Assembly (NCBI RefSeq): GCF_047511655.1
Contig: NC_133386.1
Span: 77,937,501-78,001,500 of the forward strand
Source of the DNA: Castor canadensis
Taxonomy: Eukaryota; Chordata; Mammalia; Rodentia; Castoridae
Direction of reading: 5' to 3'
DNA length: 64,000 nt
Of this stretch, positions 30,176-41,424 are shown one piece after another. Made by a program: the position numbers and the translations under genes. Positions within the stretch are counted from its first letter, which is position 1, and each line of letters starts with the position of its first letter. Below the pieces are notes generated by a model. It did not search any database. It was not told the DNA's origin and saw only the letters and a program-made list of their open reading frames with translations.

Positions 30176-32331
30176 TTTGTCCTTTAAAATAGAAAAAAGA
30201 GAGAGAAGCTTTATAGTGTTTTCTTTTTACATAGTATTTACCCATTTAATTTAGGCCTTGAGTCCTAAATGTACTCCAACACAAATAGTAGTCCGTTTTT
30301 TCTCCTTACTGAGATTAGATAAATGCTCTGCTAAGTAGATTCATACAGACTTCCAAAATCAGTAAGTTGTTTTTTCAGCCAGCTTTCCTTCCACCAGTCT
30401 CTGCCTCTAGATCCCCAGACAGCCCAGTGTCTGGGAGAGTACAGTGGGGTCCGCTGTTGCCTAAGCCATACTGTCTTCCTCCCTAGGTCTCCAGCCTTAT
30501 TTTCAGATGATTTATAAATCGAGATAGGAGCAGATGTCCTGCAGTCTTTCCCTGTACTTAGCGCCTTAAAAACAGGCTCGTAAATTCCTTAACTCTAGAA
30601 TGCACATGTCTAGAGTTCAAAAACACTCATTGGAGTACTGTGAATTTCCCTGAACCAGGATTTGCAGGCTTAGCTGATATGAATATGCAGTGCAAACCAA
30701 CAGATAATGTTCTAAAAGCAGTAGAGATTTTAGAAATAAATAAATGAGTTCATCTGCTGGTGACCTGCTTTGATTTTTACAAAGCTCTTTGTCATAAAAA
30801 CAAAATTTACATTACAGGCCATTTCATGCTGAAGTAAGAAAAATGTAGCATGTTTTTTTTAAAAAAAACAAACAAAATAAAGCAAAACCAAGTTGTGCTT
30901 GGAACCACCGTCTAAACCAAGCAATGTACAATAGTGCTTTATACTAGAATTTTATATGAAAATTACTTGTAAGAGTTTGTGAAGCATAGACTGTGGTTCT
31001 GGATTTTCCTCTTGGGGAACATAATCATAACACGATGTCATCCCTCTTCACCATGGGTCTTATCAGCTAAGAATAGCACTTTTGTGTTATTTAAATTCCT
31101 TAAAGTTGTCGGTACTTGATAAATTATACAATACCTCTTCTACATCTTCTTGCCCTCTTTTCCTCTTCTCTAGGCTTGCTGGCCTGTAAATATATCAGTT
31201 TAGTAGAGCTGATAGAGCTGGTGTTTACCAACTATTGCTTGGGAGGTAAGTAGTGATAGCATTCTGTGGAGCAGTAGTTTGAACTTCTGTGTCCCTATTA
31301 TTTGTGAGCTATGCTCCAGGTCATTTTAAACTAGTAGGTAAAATAACAAGACTTAGAAAATTATTTTAACATTGTATAAAGCAGAGACAAATCAAGGATG
31401 GATTATTCATACGATACCTTCGCTCTCAATGCTTTCTGATCAACGTTTTTGCCTGGAAGAAAAGGCTAATGAGAAATGCTAGCAGTGACCCATAGCCAGG
31501 GAACACCCACAGCGTGTGTGCACTGGCAGGAAAGGCAAAAGTCATTTATGAAAAGCATTGCATAAGGGCATCCCTTGATGCAACAGACTTTATTTTTCTG
31601 TGTAAGAATGTAGAATCCATTAACAAACTAGCCACATTTTTGATAAACCAAAGATTTATACTCCCTATAAATTTTATCTATTGTTCTTAAACATTAGATA
31701 TTCATCAAAACATAATTAATTTGAACCATCATACATTTGAAACTTGTAATAATCTTTATCATGACTTGGCATCAGCAAAATTATACAGAAGTTTTGCAAT
31801 TTCCATTTTTTCATCTTACACATCTGCCAAGTAATGGTGATTCCAGTTAATATTAGATATCTATAGTGTTTACTAAATAGCTTGAAATTATTTTATTTTG
31901 GATATGGGCCATTATTTTGTGGAAAGTGATGGATATTGTCAATAAATCAATGAAGAACAAACTTCATAAAAAATCTATACTCCTACATTATTTTCTAATC
32001 ATTACTATGGTAAATTTTAGTTTATACAAAGCAGTAATTATATTGGTAATGGTTTTATTGAGATACTTGGTATTTTCTTTCCATACAATTTTCACAATCA
32101 GATATTTAATAGAATTAGAACAATTCAGAAACCTTTCTAATCCATTAAAATTGTATGTTTAACTGAGGGGTTATCAAGATGAAAAATTATGTCTTTCCCT
32201 AACAACAAAAAGCTGAAATCAAAGACATCTGCAACCTCTTAGATTACTAACAAAACAAAATAGATGACTATAAGATATACCCCTTTTCTTAGCAAAACTT
32301 CAGTCAAGGGAGTTTTTTGATGAAAGATACA

Positions 32332-32333
<2 letters not shown>

Positions 32334-32365
<32 letters not shown>
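32334..32365. repeat. (TG)n microsatellite
   Basis: About 15 TG units, ending at the tail side of the minus-strand SINE that follows. Confidence 0.9.
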
Positions 32366-32366
<1 letters not shown>

Positions 32367-32540
32367 TGCTGGAGATTGAAACCAGAGTCTCCTGCATGTT
32401 AGACAAGTGCTCTACTACTGAGCTATATTCCCAGCCCTTTTTAATTTTATTCTGAAATAGGTTCTCACTATGTATCCAGGCTGGTCTTAAACTAACTCAT
32501 GATCCTCCTGCCTCAGCCCCTTGAGTTGCTGGGAGTATAG
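32365..32540 (-). repeat. Composite SINE, minus strand (left arm of an inverted pair)
   Basis: On +: gtgctggagattgaaacc, ctctactactgagctatattcc (ID-like), then ggttctcactatgtatccag and tgatcctcctgcctcagcc (B1-like). Confidence 0.75.
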
Positions 32541-32750
32541 CCTGTAATCCTAGCTGCTCAGGAGACAGATACCAGAAGAATTGTAGCTCAAAGCCAGTCA
32601 TAGCAAATAGTCCACAAGACCCTATCTTGAAAATATCCAATACAAAACAGGGTTGGTGAGTGGCTCAGGAGATAGAGTGCCTGCTTAGCAAGAGGGAAGC
32701 CTTGAGTTCCAGCCCTAGCACTGCCAAACAGAAAGAAAGAAAAGAAAGGC
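32541..32750 (+). repeat. Composite SINE, plus strand (right arm of an inverted pair)
   Basis: cctgtaatcctagctgctc, gaccctatcttgaaaat, then ggttggtgagtggctcagg and an agaaagaaaag tail. It abuts the minus-strand SINE head to head with no spacer. Confidence 0.75.
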
Positions 32751-32862
32751 AAATGTGAATGCAATTACTCAGTCCAAAGCAATGAATGGGCAGGTATGGA
32801 TTTCCCGCTGAGTATGTGCTCAGGTACACATTCTCATAGCAGTTAAGAATGGTAGTTGAGTC

Positions 32863-32935
32863 TGGAGATGTAGCTCAGTGGCAGAGTGCCTATCTGGCAT
32901 GCTCAAAGGGCCTGGGTTCAATCCCCAGAACCAAA
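32863..32935 (+). repeat. ID-like SINE
   Basis: ctggagatgtagctcagtgg, cctgggttcaatccccag, then an aaacaaaaag tail. It keeps tRNA-type A-box-like and B-box-like segments. Confidence 0.8.
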
Positions 32936-33002
32936 CAAAAAGATTCTAAGAATGGTGGTTGAGAGCCCAAGCTTGTTTGCTCCGTAAAAGGATACATGAG
33001 AC

Positions 33003-33186
33003 CAGTGATTCTCAGAGTGTAGTGTCAGAAGTAGCAGCTGCAGCAGCACTTGGGAACTTGTTTAAAATGCTAATTCTCACAACACACCCCAGACCTACTC
33101 TTAGAAGCTCTCTTGGAAAGGGGCTATCAGTGTTTTAACCAGCCTTCCAGATGGTTCCAACATGCAGTAACTTTTGAGAACCACTG
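33003..33186 (+). mobile_element. MER5A-like hAT DNA transposon remnant
   Basis: Terminal inverted repeats cagtgattctca (33003) and tgagaaccactg (ends 33186), one mismatch, enclose 184 bp with aaaatgctaattctcac and cagacctactcttagaag. Size, ends and internal text fit MER5A, an ancient non-autonomous mammalian hAT element. Confidence 0.8.
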
Positions 33187-34224
33187 CAGCAGTCAAAGCT
33201 CTGGTGTAGCAGCTTGAGCTATGAAAGGCAGTCTTTCCAGGATGATTGCTTAACTGGGCTTCAAATAACATCTACTTCATCTTTGTATACAAAATAAATG
33301 TATTCTGACTCTGATCTTTTACTGTGTTGGCAACTGCTAATATCAAATGACTTGGCTCAGCATTTAATAAAGAACAAACATAACTTATTTGTATTTATGT
33401 AAGTGGTTTAATATGTCTTTAAAAATCAAATTCAGTAGGCTGTGTGCAATGCCTCCAACATCCAATGCTCCGGCTCATGAATGGCATGGGCTTGCCAGTC
33501 CTGTTAGGAGCCCATCTCCAGTACACCACAGGAATAGAAGCATGCCACATCTGTCCTTGGGCATGGGAAGGACAGCGCTTTGTAATGTAACCTCCAAATC
33601 ATAGTAATAAGAGGACATGGCTGTAGTTAGCCCATCTAATTTGGTCTATAATTTAAAACTGCACAAATGTCTAAGGGTACTTTCTTTTGGAAAATCTAAG
33701 TTTGCCTTGTGGCAAAATGTCAAGGTAAATGATAGCTCTTACTAATGGAGTAATCCACAGTTTGGCTCATCATCTAAAAAATACTAATTCAATCAGCCAA
33801 AGAGTCATGGTACCAATTGGTAAGGTCCTTTGTCTTCTCCCAGCCTCCTTCCTTTTTCCTGTCTTCTATTATCATTGTGATTTTTACTATCGCTTTCCAG
33901 GTAGCTTGGATTTAGGGCTTCAAATTCTGATTTTGGATAATGAAAGTGAGGTTGCAGTCATTGCTCTCCAGTGTGAGTCAACATACTCATAGTTGATTGT
34001 AGGTTGGCTTCTGGAGACAAATGGAGCAGAAGGGAATTGGGGAGAAATCAAAATTTCTGTACATGCAGGTGAATTCCTACTGGAAGAATCAATGTAGCTG
34101 CGTATTTGTAGCTAGTCTACTAGTAGAAATGAGCACACATAACTGCTAGAGATGATTTACTATTCATTGTTTGTTTATGCTTTCTCAGAAATGTGGATTG
34201 CTGGTAGTGTTTAGAGTATTTGCC

Positions 34225-34480
34225 TATCTTTATCAGCATAATGGTTACAAGTCCAGATCAAGGAGTAAGAAGACTTGGACTCAGTTCTCATCTTTCTACT
34301 TATTAGACATATGAATTTGGGCATTTCAATGACTCTCTGAGTTTCACTTTCCTCATCTACAAAGTGGGGATAATAGTAAGGCCTATCTTGTAATGGTATC
34401 GTAGAAAAAAATGACACAATGCATGCAAAGAATTACCACTGAGCCCAGAGCACAGTAAACGGCCAATGCATGTGTTATTT
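34225..34480 (+). repeat. MIR (ancient SINE)
   Basis: Runs in order through agcataatggttacaagtcc, ttggactcagttctcatc, tgaatttgggcatttcaatg, ttcctcatctacaaagtggg and acagtaaacggccaatgc. This is the typical MIR core and 3' end. Confidence 0.8.
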
Positions 34481-34570
34481 CATAATTGCTATTCTACTTT
34501 AATGGATGAATTAATATCACTTTAAAGGTGGGGTGTTTTGTTTTGTTTTTTGCTTCTTTGTTGTTTATTT

Positions 34571-34650
34571 TTGCAGTACTGGGGATAGGACCCAGGGCCT
34601 CCTGCATGCTAAGCAAACACTTAACTACTGAGCTACATCCCCAGCCATTG
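34571..34650 (-). repeat. ID-like SINE, minus strand
   Basis: tttttgcagtactggggatagg, cctcctgcatgctaagcaaac, actgagctacatccccagc on +. Confidence 0.8.
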
Positions 34651-35139
34651 AAAGAGGTTTCTGAGCCAAAGTTAAAGGACATGTAGTTTCTAAAGAGTCA
34701 ATTTTACAGTCAAATACTTTTATCTCAGGATAGTTTCCAACTCACTCTCAAATTCCCTTCTTCTTTATTTTGTTTTATTTGTTCAAGGACAGCCATTTCA
34801 GAGACTTCCCAAATAAATGCTTTTCTACTTACTTATTTCCATGAATATCTGAGGCTTTGTAATACATTTTTCTTATCACTTTAAACTTGTGTAATTAAAT
34901 ATTATCCAGCCACAAAATGCTTAAATTGCATTCCTTGTATTTTATTTATAGCCTAGCTCTACATTAGGAATTCTAGTACTGCATCAGGCCCTCAGTCGAA
35001 AAAGAAGCAAAGCTAATGTTAAAGTAATTATTCTCAAGGAGCAATCAACAATGAAAGAAAAAACTAACTTTGTGAGTGAGTCTATGTAGAGTGCATAGAA
35101 TTTTACCATGACAGGACATAGCTATACTGTAAGCTAGTG

Positions 35140-35170
<31 letters not shown>

Positions 35171-35172
35171 TG
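35140..35172. repeat. (CT)n microsatellite
   Basis: About 14 CT units followed by ccctctgtc. Confidence 0.9.
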
Positions 35173-36149
35173 TCAAATTTATAGTTTAGTTTAGGTTGGG
35201 CAGGTAGATTAGATGGTTGCCCCTATATTAAATATTAATTTTAATATTAATATTAACTTCAAATTAATTCTTTCTCCTAGATATGAATGAAAATGACTTG
35301 CCATCAGAGGATCTGCACTGACCTGCGTTTTCTTACAAGGTGACAGATTCAGTCTTACCTGTCCCCTTCTTTCTTCTGCTCCCTTGGGTGTACAGTGAGG
35401 TAGTTGTCCACACTCATGGATATAGCATGCTGCCATGGGACATACTTGTGCATTAACTCATCAAACATTTTTTTGGAGGGCTGGAGTGGGTTGGGAAACT
35501 ATTCAGAAGATCAATGACCCTGTGGGGCCAACACCAACTTCTACCTTAACGTGTATGTTAGGACACACCAGTGGTTGCATAATCACTTTTCAAAATTTGG
35601 CTGTCATTTATGTAGCCATTCATAATTCCTAACTACCTGTCCCTCCCAACACCACTGTCTGCACTTACACAGACCTAAGTGTGACAACATGCACCCATCT
35701 CCCTACCCACCTTCCACTGGCTCATAAGGATTGGCATGCACCAGGGAGACATTGTGGCCTGGCCCAGACACTCTAAATAACTGAAGACAGACACAGTCAA
35801 TGGTGTAGGCAAAAGGCCACAAGAAGGAGAGGAAGAGCATTACTAGTGGCAGTAAACAGTTTGAAGCAAGCATGTAAGAAACAAGTTATGTTTTGGAGAA
35901 CCACTTGTAAACACATTCATAGTCACTTTCAGTTTTAGGGGGAGCAGATGCAAGGGGAACAGGTATTTTATACAATGTATTTCCTGGTCTGCTGGTGTCC
36001 CCCTTATTGAAAGTTAATCACTGACTACAGGCTTGCATGAAGCTATATTTATGTGAAAAGTACATGGGTCACAGTGATGTGAAAATGACAGGGTCAATGG
36101 CACAGTGAAGATGGAGTGTAGGGACTGGGGTATTTCCATGATTATGGAG

Positions 36150-36345
36150 ACAGTGGACTTTAAAGCCAAGTCAACTTACACTTGGCACTTATTAGCAGCG
36201 TGGTTTTGTCATGGGTATCTAATCTCTCTAAACACTTTCTTCATTTGTTTTGTAATGATAATATTTTAAAAGTATTTTGAGAGAAACAAATATTTTACAA
36301 TGCCCAGAACACAGTAAGCATTAAGCAAATAGCGATTATTATTGT
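36150..36345 (+). repeat. MIR (ancient SINE)
   Basis: ctttaaagccaagtcaac, ttggcacttattagcagcgtgg, ctaatctctctaaacac and tgcccagaacacagtaagc in MIR order. Confidence 0.7.
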
Positions 36346-36368
36346 TGCTTTGACTACTAGGAATAAAG

Positions 36369-36515
36369 ATTTTGAGAAGCCAGATGGAAGGGCACATGCT
36401 TGTAATCCCAGCACTTGGGAGGCTGAGGCGGGAGCATGAAAAGTTGGAGTCCACTACATAGTGAGTTTCAGGCAAGCCTGGGCTACAGAGTGGGAGCCTG
36501 CCTTTCAATTTTTTA
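36369..36515 (+). repeat. B1-like SINE
   Basis: cttgtaatcccagcacttggg, aggctgaggcgggagcatg, gcctgggctacagagtggg: the window's clearest single B1, with an A-poor tail. Confidence 0.8.
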
Positions 36516-37173
36516 ATTAAAAAAATTAAACTTATATAGAAAGATGGGGACAGTGGCAGAGGGCCATGACCCAAGGAATATACATGGCCTCTAAAACTGT
36601 CAAAGGTAAGCAGACAGATTCTTTCCTAGAACTTCTTGAAGCTCTGTTCACCCACTTCTGGCCTCCAAATATGTCAGTAATGTTTGAAAGCAGCAATAGG
36701 AAATGAATGCATTAATTCAGGTGAAAAATCCATTTGCCATGGAAGCTTAAAAATAAAGAAGTAATAGGAAGTGATCTGAGTGGAAAAAATGTTTTTTTCA
36801 TGGGCCCTAAACATAAATGAAAAAAAATTTTAAGCAAATAATACAGACACTCAATTTTACACTTAAAAGCAGAGATTGTGATAAAACCTTATGTGGTATG
36901 GAGTAGCATTGCTAGAGAAAAACAAGAATTTGAACAGGGTGGACAAATTTGTTTGTTCCACAAATGCTTGCGAAGTGTTAACTAAGCTATGTGCCATTTT
37001 GAAGACTTCTCTGTCAGAATCTCTCTGCTATTCCTTCTTGGCCATTGAGTTGGACTGTGCATTTCTAGATCTCTTCCTGCTCTAAAGTAAACCATGAGTG
37101 GCTTGCAAGTAATTTACTCTTTAGTGGTCATTAAGCAGGCTCTCTTCCCTGTCCTGTAGAGCTGTCTACATTG

Positions 37174-37190
37174 CCACCGCTAGATGGCAA
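37174..37190 (+). promoter_or_regulatory. CTCF-like motif
   Basis: ccaccgctagatggcaa contains CCGCTAGATGGC, close to the common CTCF core CCACTAGRKGGC. It lies in the proposed PRSS35 intron, about 2.1 kb downstream of the CpG island. Confidence 0.45.
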
Positions 37191-37369
37191 AGATAGCCTG
37201 CTGATGCAAATTTACCTGCTGCATTTAAATTGTCTGCATTCACTCAGCTGTAAAATAATTGAAGGCATAGGAGATGGGGGGGGTGGTCTAACTGGCTGAT
37301 AGTATACTAAATGTCACATATGGAATTTATCACAATTAGAAAATCTACCTACAGTCCCAGAGCCCATCC

Positions 37370-37630
37370 TGATGAACTGAGAGCTGATAGTGCTGTCTAC
37401 AGCCAGAAAATTTTCCGGCAGGTGTTTTTCCAAAAACAGCTATAGTGCCAGCAACTTCCACCATAACCTACAGCACTGCTCAACAGTCCGCCGAGCGTGC
37501 TGCGATTCATTTCCACACTGGGGAAAAACCTTGAAGCTGCCAAATATTTCCATATGTTTATCAAATAACTTTGTAATCCATTACTGAAGGAGAAGCTCTC
37601 CGCTGATTCTATCCTGAGAATAAATGGCCA
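37370..37630. other. Candidate conserved non-coding element
   Basis: A repeat-free stretch with several CpGs (gtccgccgagcgtgctgcg at 37485-37503), within an otherwise CpG-poor intron. It has no credible coding frame. The call rests only on composition and lack of repeats. Confidence 0.3.
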
Positions 37631-37639
37631 GAAAACTCA

Positions 37640-39300
37640 TTGACGGCAAGCCAATTTCTATTCAAAATATCACATACCATAGCACAATTTTCAAGACAAA
37701 GTAATGTCTGCTTTAAGAGTTTGGCAGTACTTGAGGGAAAGGGAGACGGTAAAGTTACACACTTGATTATTTTACAGCAACCCACAACTCCTGTTTCTCA
37801 TCACAATAAAAAATATAAAAACTCCCTTTGTTTTATAGCTATTTTTTTAGGACATGGACATCTCAATTTATGCAATGGATGTGCTGTGTGTAAATCAAAT
37901 TTAGTGTGAATGGCACTAGGGGACCCCAAGGGAACCCTGTGCTAACTCTTTCATGTGCTGATTTACGAAGTACACTGCACTTTGCTCCCGAGTTATCTTT
38001 ATAGTTTTCAAGCTAGATTTTGAAAGCAAGGAATCTGTAAATGTATTAGGTTTGCTAATTCTCAAGACTGGAAGCATTTTATGATGACAATGATTTTAGC
38101 TAATCATACATCAGTTTTACCTATATGAAGCTTTTTATTTTTTTATTTTAAAATTATATATTAGTGACTCGGCTATTACTTGACTTGGATATTACTAACT
38201 TGACTTTGTTGTTTCCTAGTGTTTCCACCTCAGATTTCTCATTTGCAAAGCAAACTCAGTGCTAAAGTGAAGTAGCTTCATCCCCCAAAATTCTGAATCC
38301 GATCCTACTGTTAAAATGCAATGTAGGTGTTGAATATTTGAGTATTGGGCACAGAAAAATAATACTCAACTAAAGAGAGAAAATTAACCTACACTAGCAA
38401 CTGGTTACTTTAACATGTGATAGGCGAAACATATGCTAACAACCTCACGTTTAAAAACATGAAAAGGATTCTTCAAAATGTACAGGTTTCCCAGCTATCT
38501 GGAAGAACAGTGGGGAGGGTATCTATGTCTACCCTTTCTGACACTAAATAAACTTCTCTAGTATTTCCTAATGAAAATGAAATTCCACGTGATGTGTGGT
38601 CACCACTGTCAAGCCTAGATTCTTATTTGGCTGGAATTTTAACATTCTCTCTTCTAAATTATAAACCAGATTCTGAGCAGAATTCTCCAGGGAGCAAGGC
38701 AAAGCTTTTATAATCCTCTGTGAGACAGATGTGCTTGGGTTAAAATGAGAGTTGATTTTAGAAGCCAGAAAGGTTAATAAAGAGGGGGAAAGCCTACATA
38801 TGCCAGGCAGCTTCTTTTCAAATTAATGACAGTGTAAAACAGCCAGAGCAATCAAGCAGGAGTGTTTTCACCACTTTTCAAAATTTTTCTATTATGGAAA
38901 AATCTCAAGATTTACACAAAAGTTGAGAGAAAAGTATACCCTCCATGTGCCCATCACTCATTTCAGCAGTTACCTGTGCTTTGCCAATTTGGTTTCCATC
39001 TCCCCTCCTAGGTATTTTAAAGCAAGCCTAAAAGGTGAATTTCATTTCATCTCCGAAGATTTTCCACTGCTTATTTTGCTAACCCTGGCAGCTGATTAAA
39101 AAGGAGGGCAAAGGGGGTGAGAGAGGAGAAGGGAGAGGGTGATAAGGAGAGAGCAGAAGAGAAAGGAGAGAGAGTGGCTTTCATAGAAGAGAGAGTGTGT
39201 CTAGCTTTCATATTTGCTCTGCAAAGAGGCTTTCAAGGAGGGTAGACTTTCCAGGAATGAGTTTCACTCTTTTTTTCGATGGCATCTGTTAATAATCATA
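37640..39300. other. PRSS35 intron, proximal part
   Basis: No gene and no clear transposon. AT-rich to 39050, then a purine-rich run, gagaggagaagggagaggg and similar (39108-39180), just downstream of the proposed first exon. Confidence 0.4.
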
Positions 39301-39329
39301 AAAATAAAGGGGGTTCCCTCTGGTGCGCT

Positions 39330-40180
39330 CCAGTTCTAGCCCAGGGCTCGCCGTTGCACTGGGCGGTGGCCGGCCACAGACTTGCCTATGGGAGAGCGGA
39401 GGAAAGTGCTAAATTTGCTCGCTTCAAAGAAACCCCCGTCGGGGAGGGCCCTGCCTCTCTGAGGGACGCATCCAGGCGCCCAGGGGCTCCATCCTTACCT
39501 GCCAAGCTTAGTCGATCCTGGTCCCGGGAGGGCGCTGCCCAGCTAGGATGGAAGGTGGCTGGCGAGGGCAGGAGCGCGGGGCGCTGCGCCGGAGCCTCGT
39601 GGACAGCGAACCGCGGACTGCGGCGACCGCGAAGGAGGCGCTGGGAGGGGAAGGGGGGCGATGACGACGCCGGCCGGGCGGGCGGGGAGGGGAGCGGGAG
39701 GGCCGAGGGGGTCCTTGGAGGACTCTCAGCCCAGCATCGCTGCCCCACGCTGGATTCGTTAAGCACTAGGAAAACTCACGAGTGGGTTTTCAAAAGATGG
39801 CTGTCCCTGTGACACGCCTTACACAATCTCAAGAAGACACTCAGGTGGGGGTTGAGGGGGATGCCCGCGAAAGCCGTTCCTTAAGTCTCCTTCCTTGGAC
39901 TTCCTATTGGGACCCAGTGGTCTACAAGAACCAAGACCGTTCCCCAACGCAGCCCAGAGTCAGTCCCCATGGGGTTTGGCTTCCCTTGGCACTCCCCCCG
40001 ACACCACCACCCCACGGAGCCAACTCAATTCGTGTCAGCGCCCACGGTGAGGGTCGCCTCCAGCCCAAGGTTTCCAACCGAGCCCAGACCCAACACAAGG
40101 ACCCAGGACTGCAGGCTGGGATGCAGGGACACCCGGGGTGCATCCTGTGCGGCCTCCAGGGGGAGCGCCCCAGTCTCCCT
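39330..40180 (-). promoter_or_regulatory. PRSS35: CpG island, likely PRSS35 promoter and first exon
   Basis: The only CpG-dense block in the window: 39340-39710 is very rich, and 39850-40170 moderately so. A GC-box cluster (ccgggcgggcggggagggg) sits at about 39674-39692. On the - strand a good splice donor, ggcag|gtaagg, falls at 39499/39498. Position (about 9 kb upstream of the coding exon) and orientation fit a promoter plus non-coding exon 1 of PRSS35. The start site cannot be fixed by eye. Long open frames here (39279-39812 plus, 39766-39386 minus) are what GC-rich DNA gives by chance. Confidence 0.6.
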
Positions 40181-40404
40181 CTCTGGCCTTGGCTTTCTCT
40201 ATTTAGTGAGTTTCCCTCTTCAAGGTCCTTTCCCATCTTACTCCCTGCAGAATTCTAGCCTCATCCTTTCTCTCTGGCCCTGTTTTTTTCTTCTCCTCCT
40301 TCGAAGCCTCCTTTGGGGAGGAGGCAGTGTGAGGAAGGGAGCTTCTGCTGGGTGACAGGTCTCAGTGAGACACTTTAACAGGAGGCCAGAAGCTCAGTCC
40401 TTGG

Positions 40405-40490
40405 GATGCGGATGTAGCTTAGAGGTATATGGTTGCCTAGTGTGCTCAAGACCTTGGGTTCCACCCCCAGCACTTCAAAACAAAACAAAA
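40405..40490 (+). repeat. ID-like SINE
   Basis: gcggatgtagcttagaggt, cttgggttccacccccagc, then aaaacaaaacaaaactaaac tail. Confidence 0.75.
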
Positions 40491-41326
40491 CTAAACTAAA
40501 TAAGGCAAATAAAACAAAATTCTGCCCCAACCCTCAAGACAGGGAGATAAAAGGCACAAGAGCTTCTAACAGAAGATCTTAGCATGTCTGCTAACATTTG
40601 GTTCCTTAGTGAGTTACTGCATTTCTCACATTTCTTTATACTTTTTAAATTGAATTAGATCATGACATATATAGGATTTTGCTTCCTGTTTTCTCACTTA
40701 GCATTTTTATGTATGCATTTATCAGTGTAATTGAAATCTATTGGTAATTTTTATCTAGCATAATAGAATTAGTTCTGAAGTTCTCTTTCTCACTAACTAG
40801 ATAATATTCATATGCATCTTGACTCATCACTATGAAACACAGGAACTGGCATGCAGTGGGTGTTGATTATGTGTTGAAGTAAAAAAGTTTATTAGTTGTG
40901 CTGGAGGACTGGTTCAAGTGGTAAGGCCAAACAAGGGGCTGAGTTCAAACTCTGGTACTGTCAAAAAAAAAAAAAAGAAGAAAACAAAAACCATTTTCTA
41001 GTCAAATGTGCCTAGAACTCAGAATTGGAATTATGTCTGACACTGTGTGCCCTTGGCCTCAGCTTCTTCATCTTTAAACCAAGAAGGTTGAGCTGGAGGA
41101 GTCCACAATATTCAGCTTTTAAACATTTGGAGGATTACACATTGTATAAATCCTATGATGTGGACACAGTTCTGGTTGCTTTAATTCCATGACATTCCCC
41201 CACCAGCATCAATAAAGCAGATTTTGAGTGTGCTCACATTTTCATGTCCCCTTCCTGATGTTACATTTATTACCTCTCTGGTTCCAAAGATTCTGGCTTC
41301 TCTTTTACCAGGATTCCTTTTACTGG
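40486..41326. other. Upstream intergenic DNA
   Basis: AT-rich, with an ID-like scrap at 40893-40977. No gene seen. Confidence 0.4.
40893..40977 (+). repeat. ID-like SINE 3' unit
   Basis: ggactggttcaagtggtaag, ctgagttcaaactctggtac, then an A run. It has the right-hand unit of the composite SINE only. Confidence 0.65.
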
Positions 41327-41328
41327 TT

Positions 41329-41424
41329 TTCTGTAACTTGGTATGAGTAATTCACAAACCCCATACCCCTCAGTTTTTCTGTAATCTGGTATGAGCAATT
41401 CACAAACCCCATACCCAACTATAT
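41329..41424. repeat. Tandem duplication, two copies of about 48 bp
   Basis: ttctgtaacttggtatgag / taattcacaaaccccatacc (41329-41376) is followed directly by ttctgtaatctggtatgag / caattcacaaaccccatacc (41377-41424), with a few substitutions. Not a recognised transposon. Confidence 0.8.

Larger units (their letters stand above)
30182..39498 (-). other. PRSS35: Proposed PRSS35 first intron
   Basis: From the CpG-island donor (cttggcag|gtaagg on -, 39499/39498) to the acceptor just before the coding exon (aaag|gacaaaATG, exon start 30181). The gene would then span about 11 kb. Additional 5'UTR exons within it cannot be excluded. It contains SINEs, MER5A, MIRs and a CTCF-like motif, listed separately. 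Stretches 30200-32330, 34660-36145 and 36516-37140 hold nothing else I can name apart from a CT microsatellite. Confidence 0.5.

Noticed and set aside
32863-32935. tRNA gene (A-box and B-box-like segments)
   Set aside because: It is an ID-type SINE: A-rich tail, no cloverleaf with a readable anticodon arm, and many similar copies in the window.
36266-36574. 102-codon - strand frame
   Set aside because: Lies across MIR and B1 repeats.
39279-39812. 177-codon + strand and 126-codon - strand open frames in the CpG island
   Set aside because: GC-rich DNA has few stop codons; composition is Ala/Gly/Arg/Pro-rich without any domain, and the - strand signals fit a non-coding first exon.
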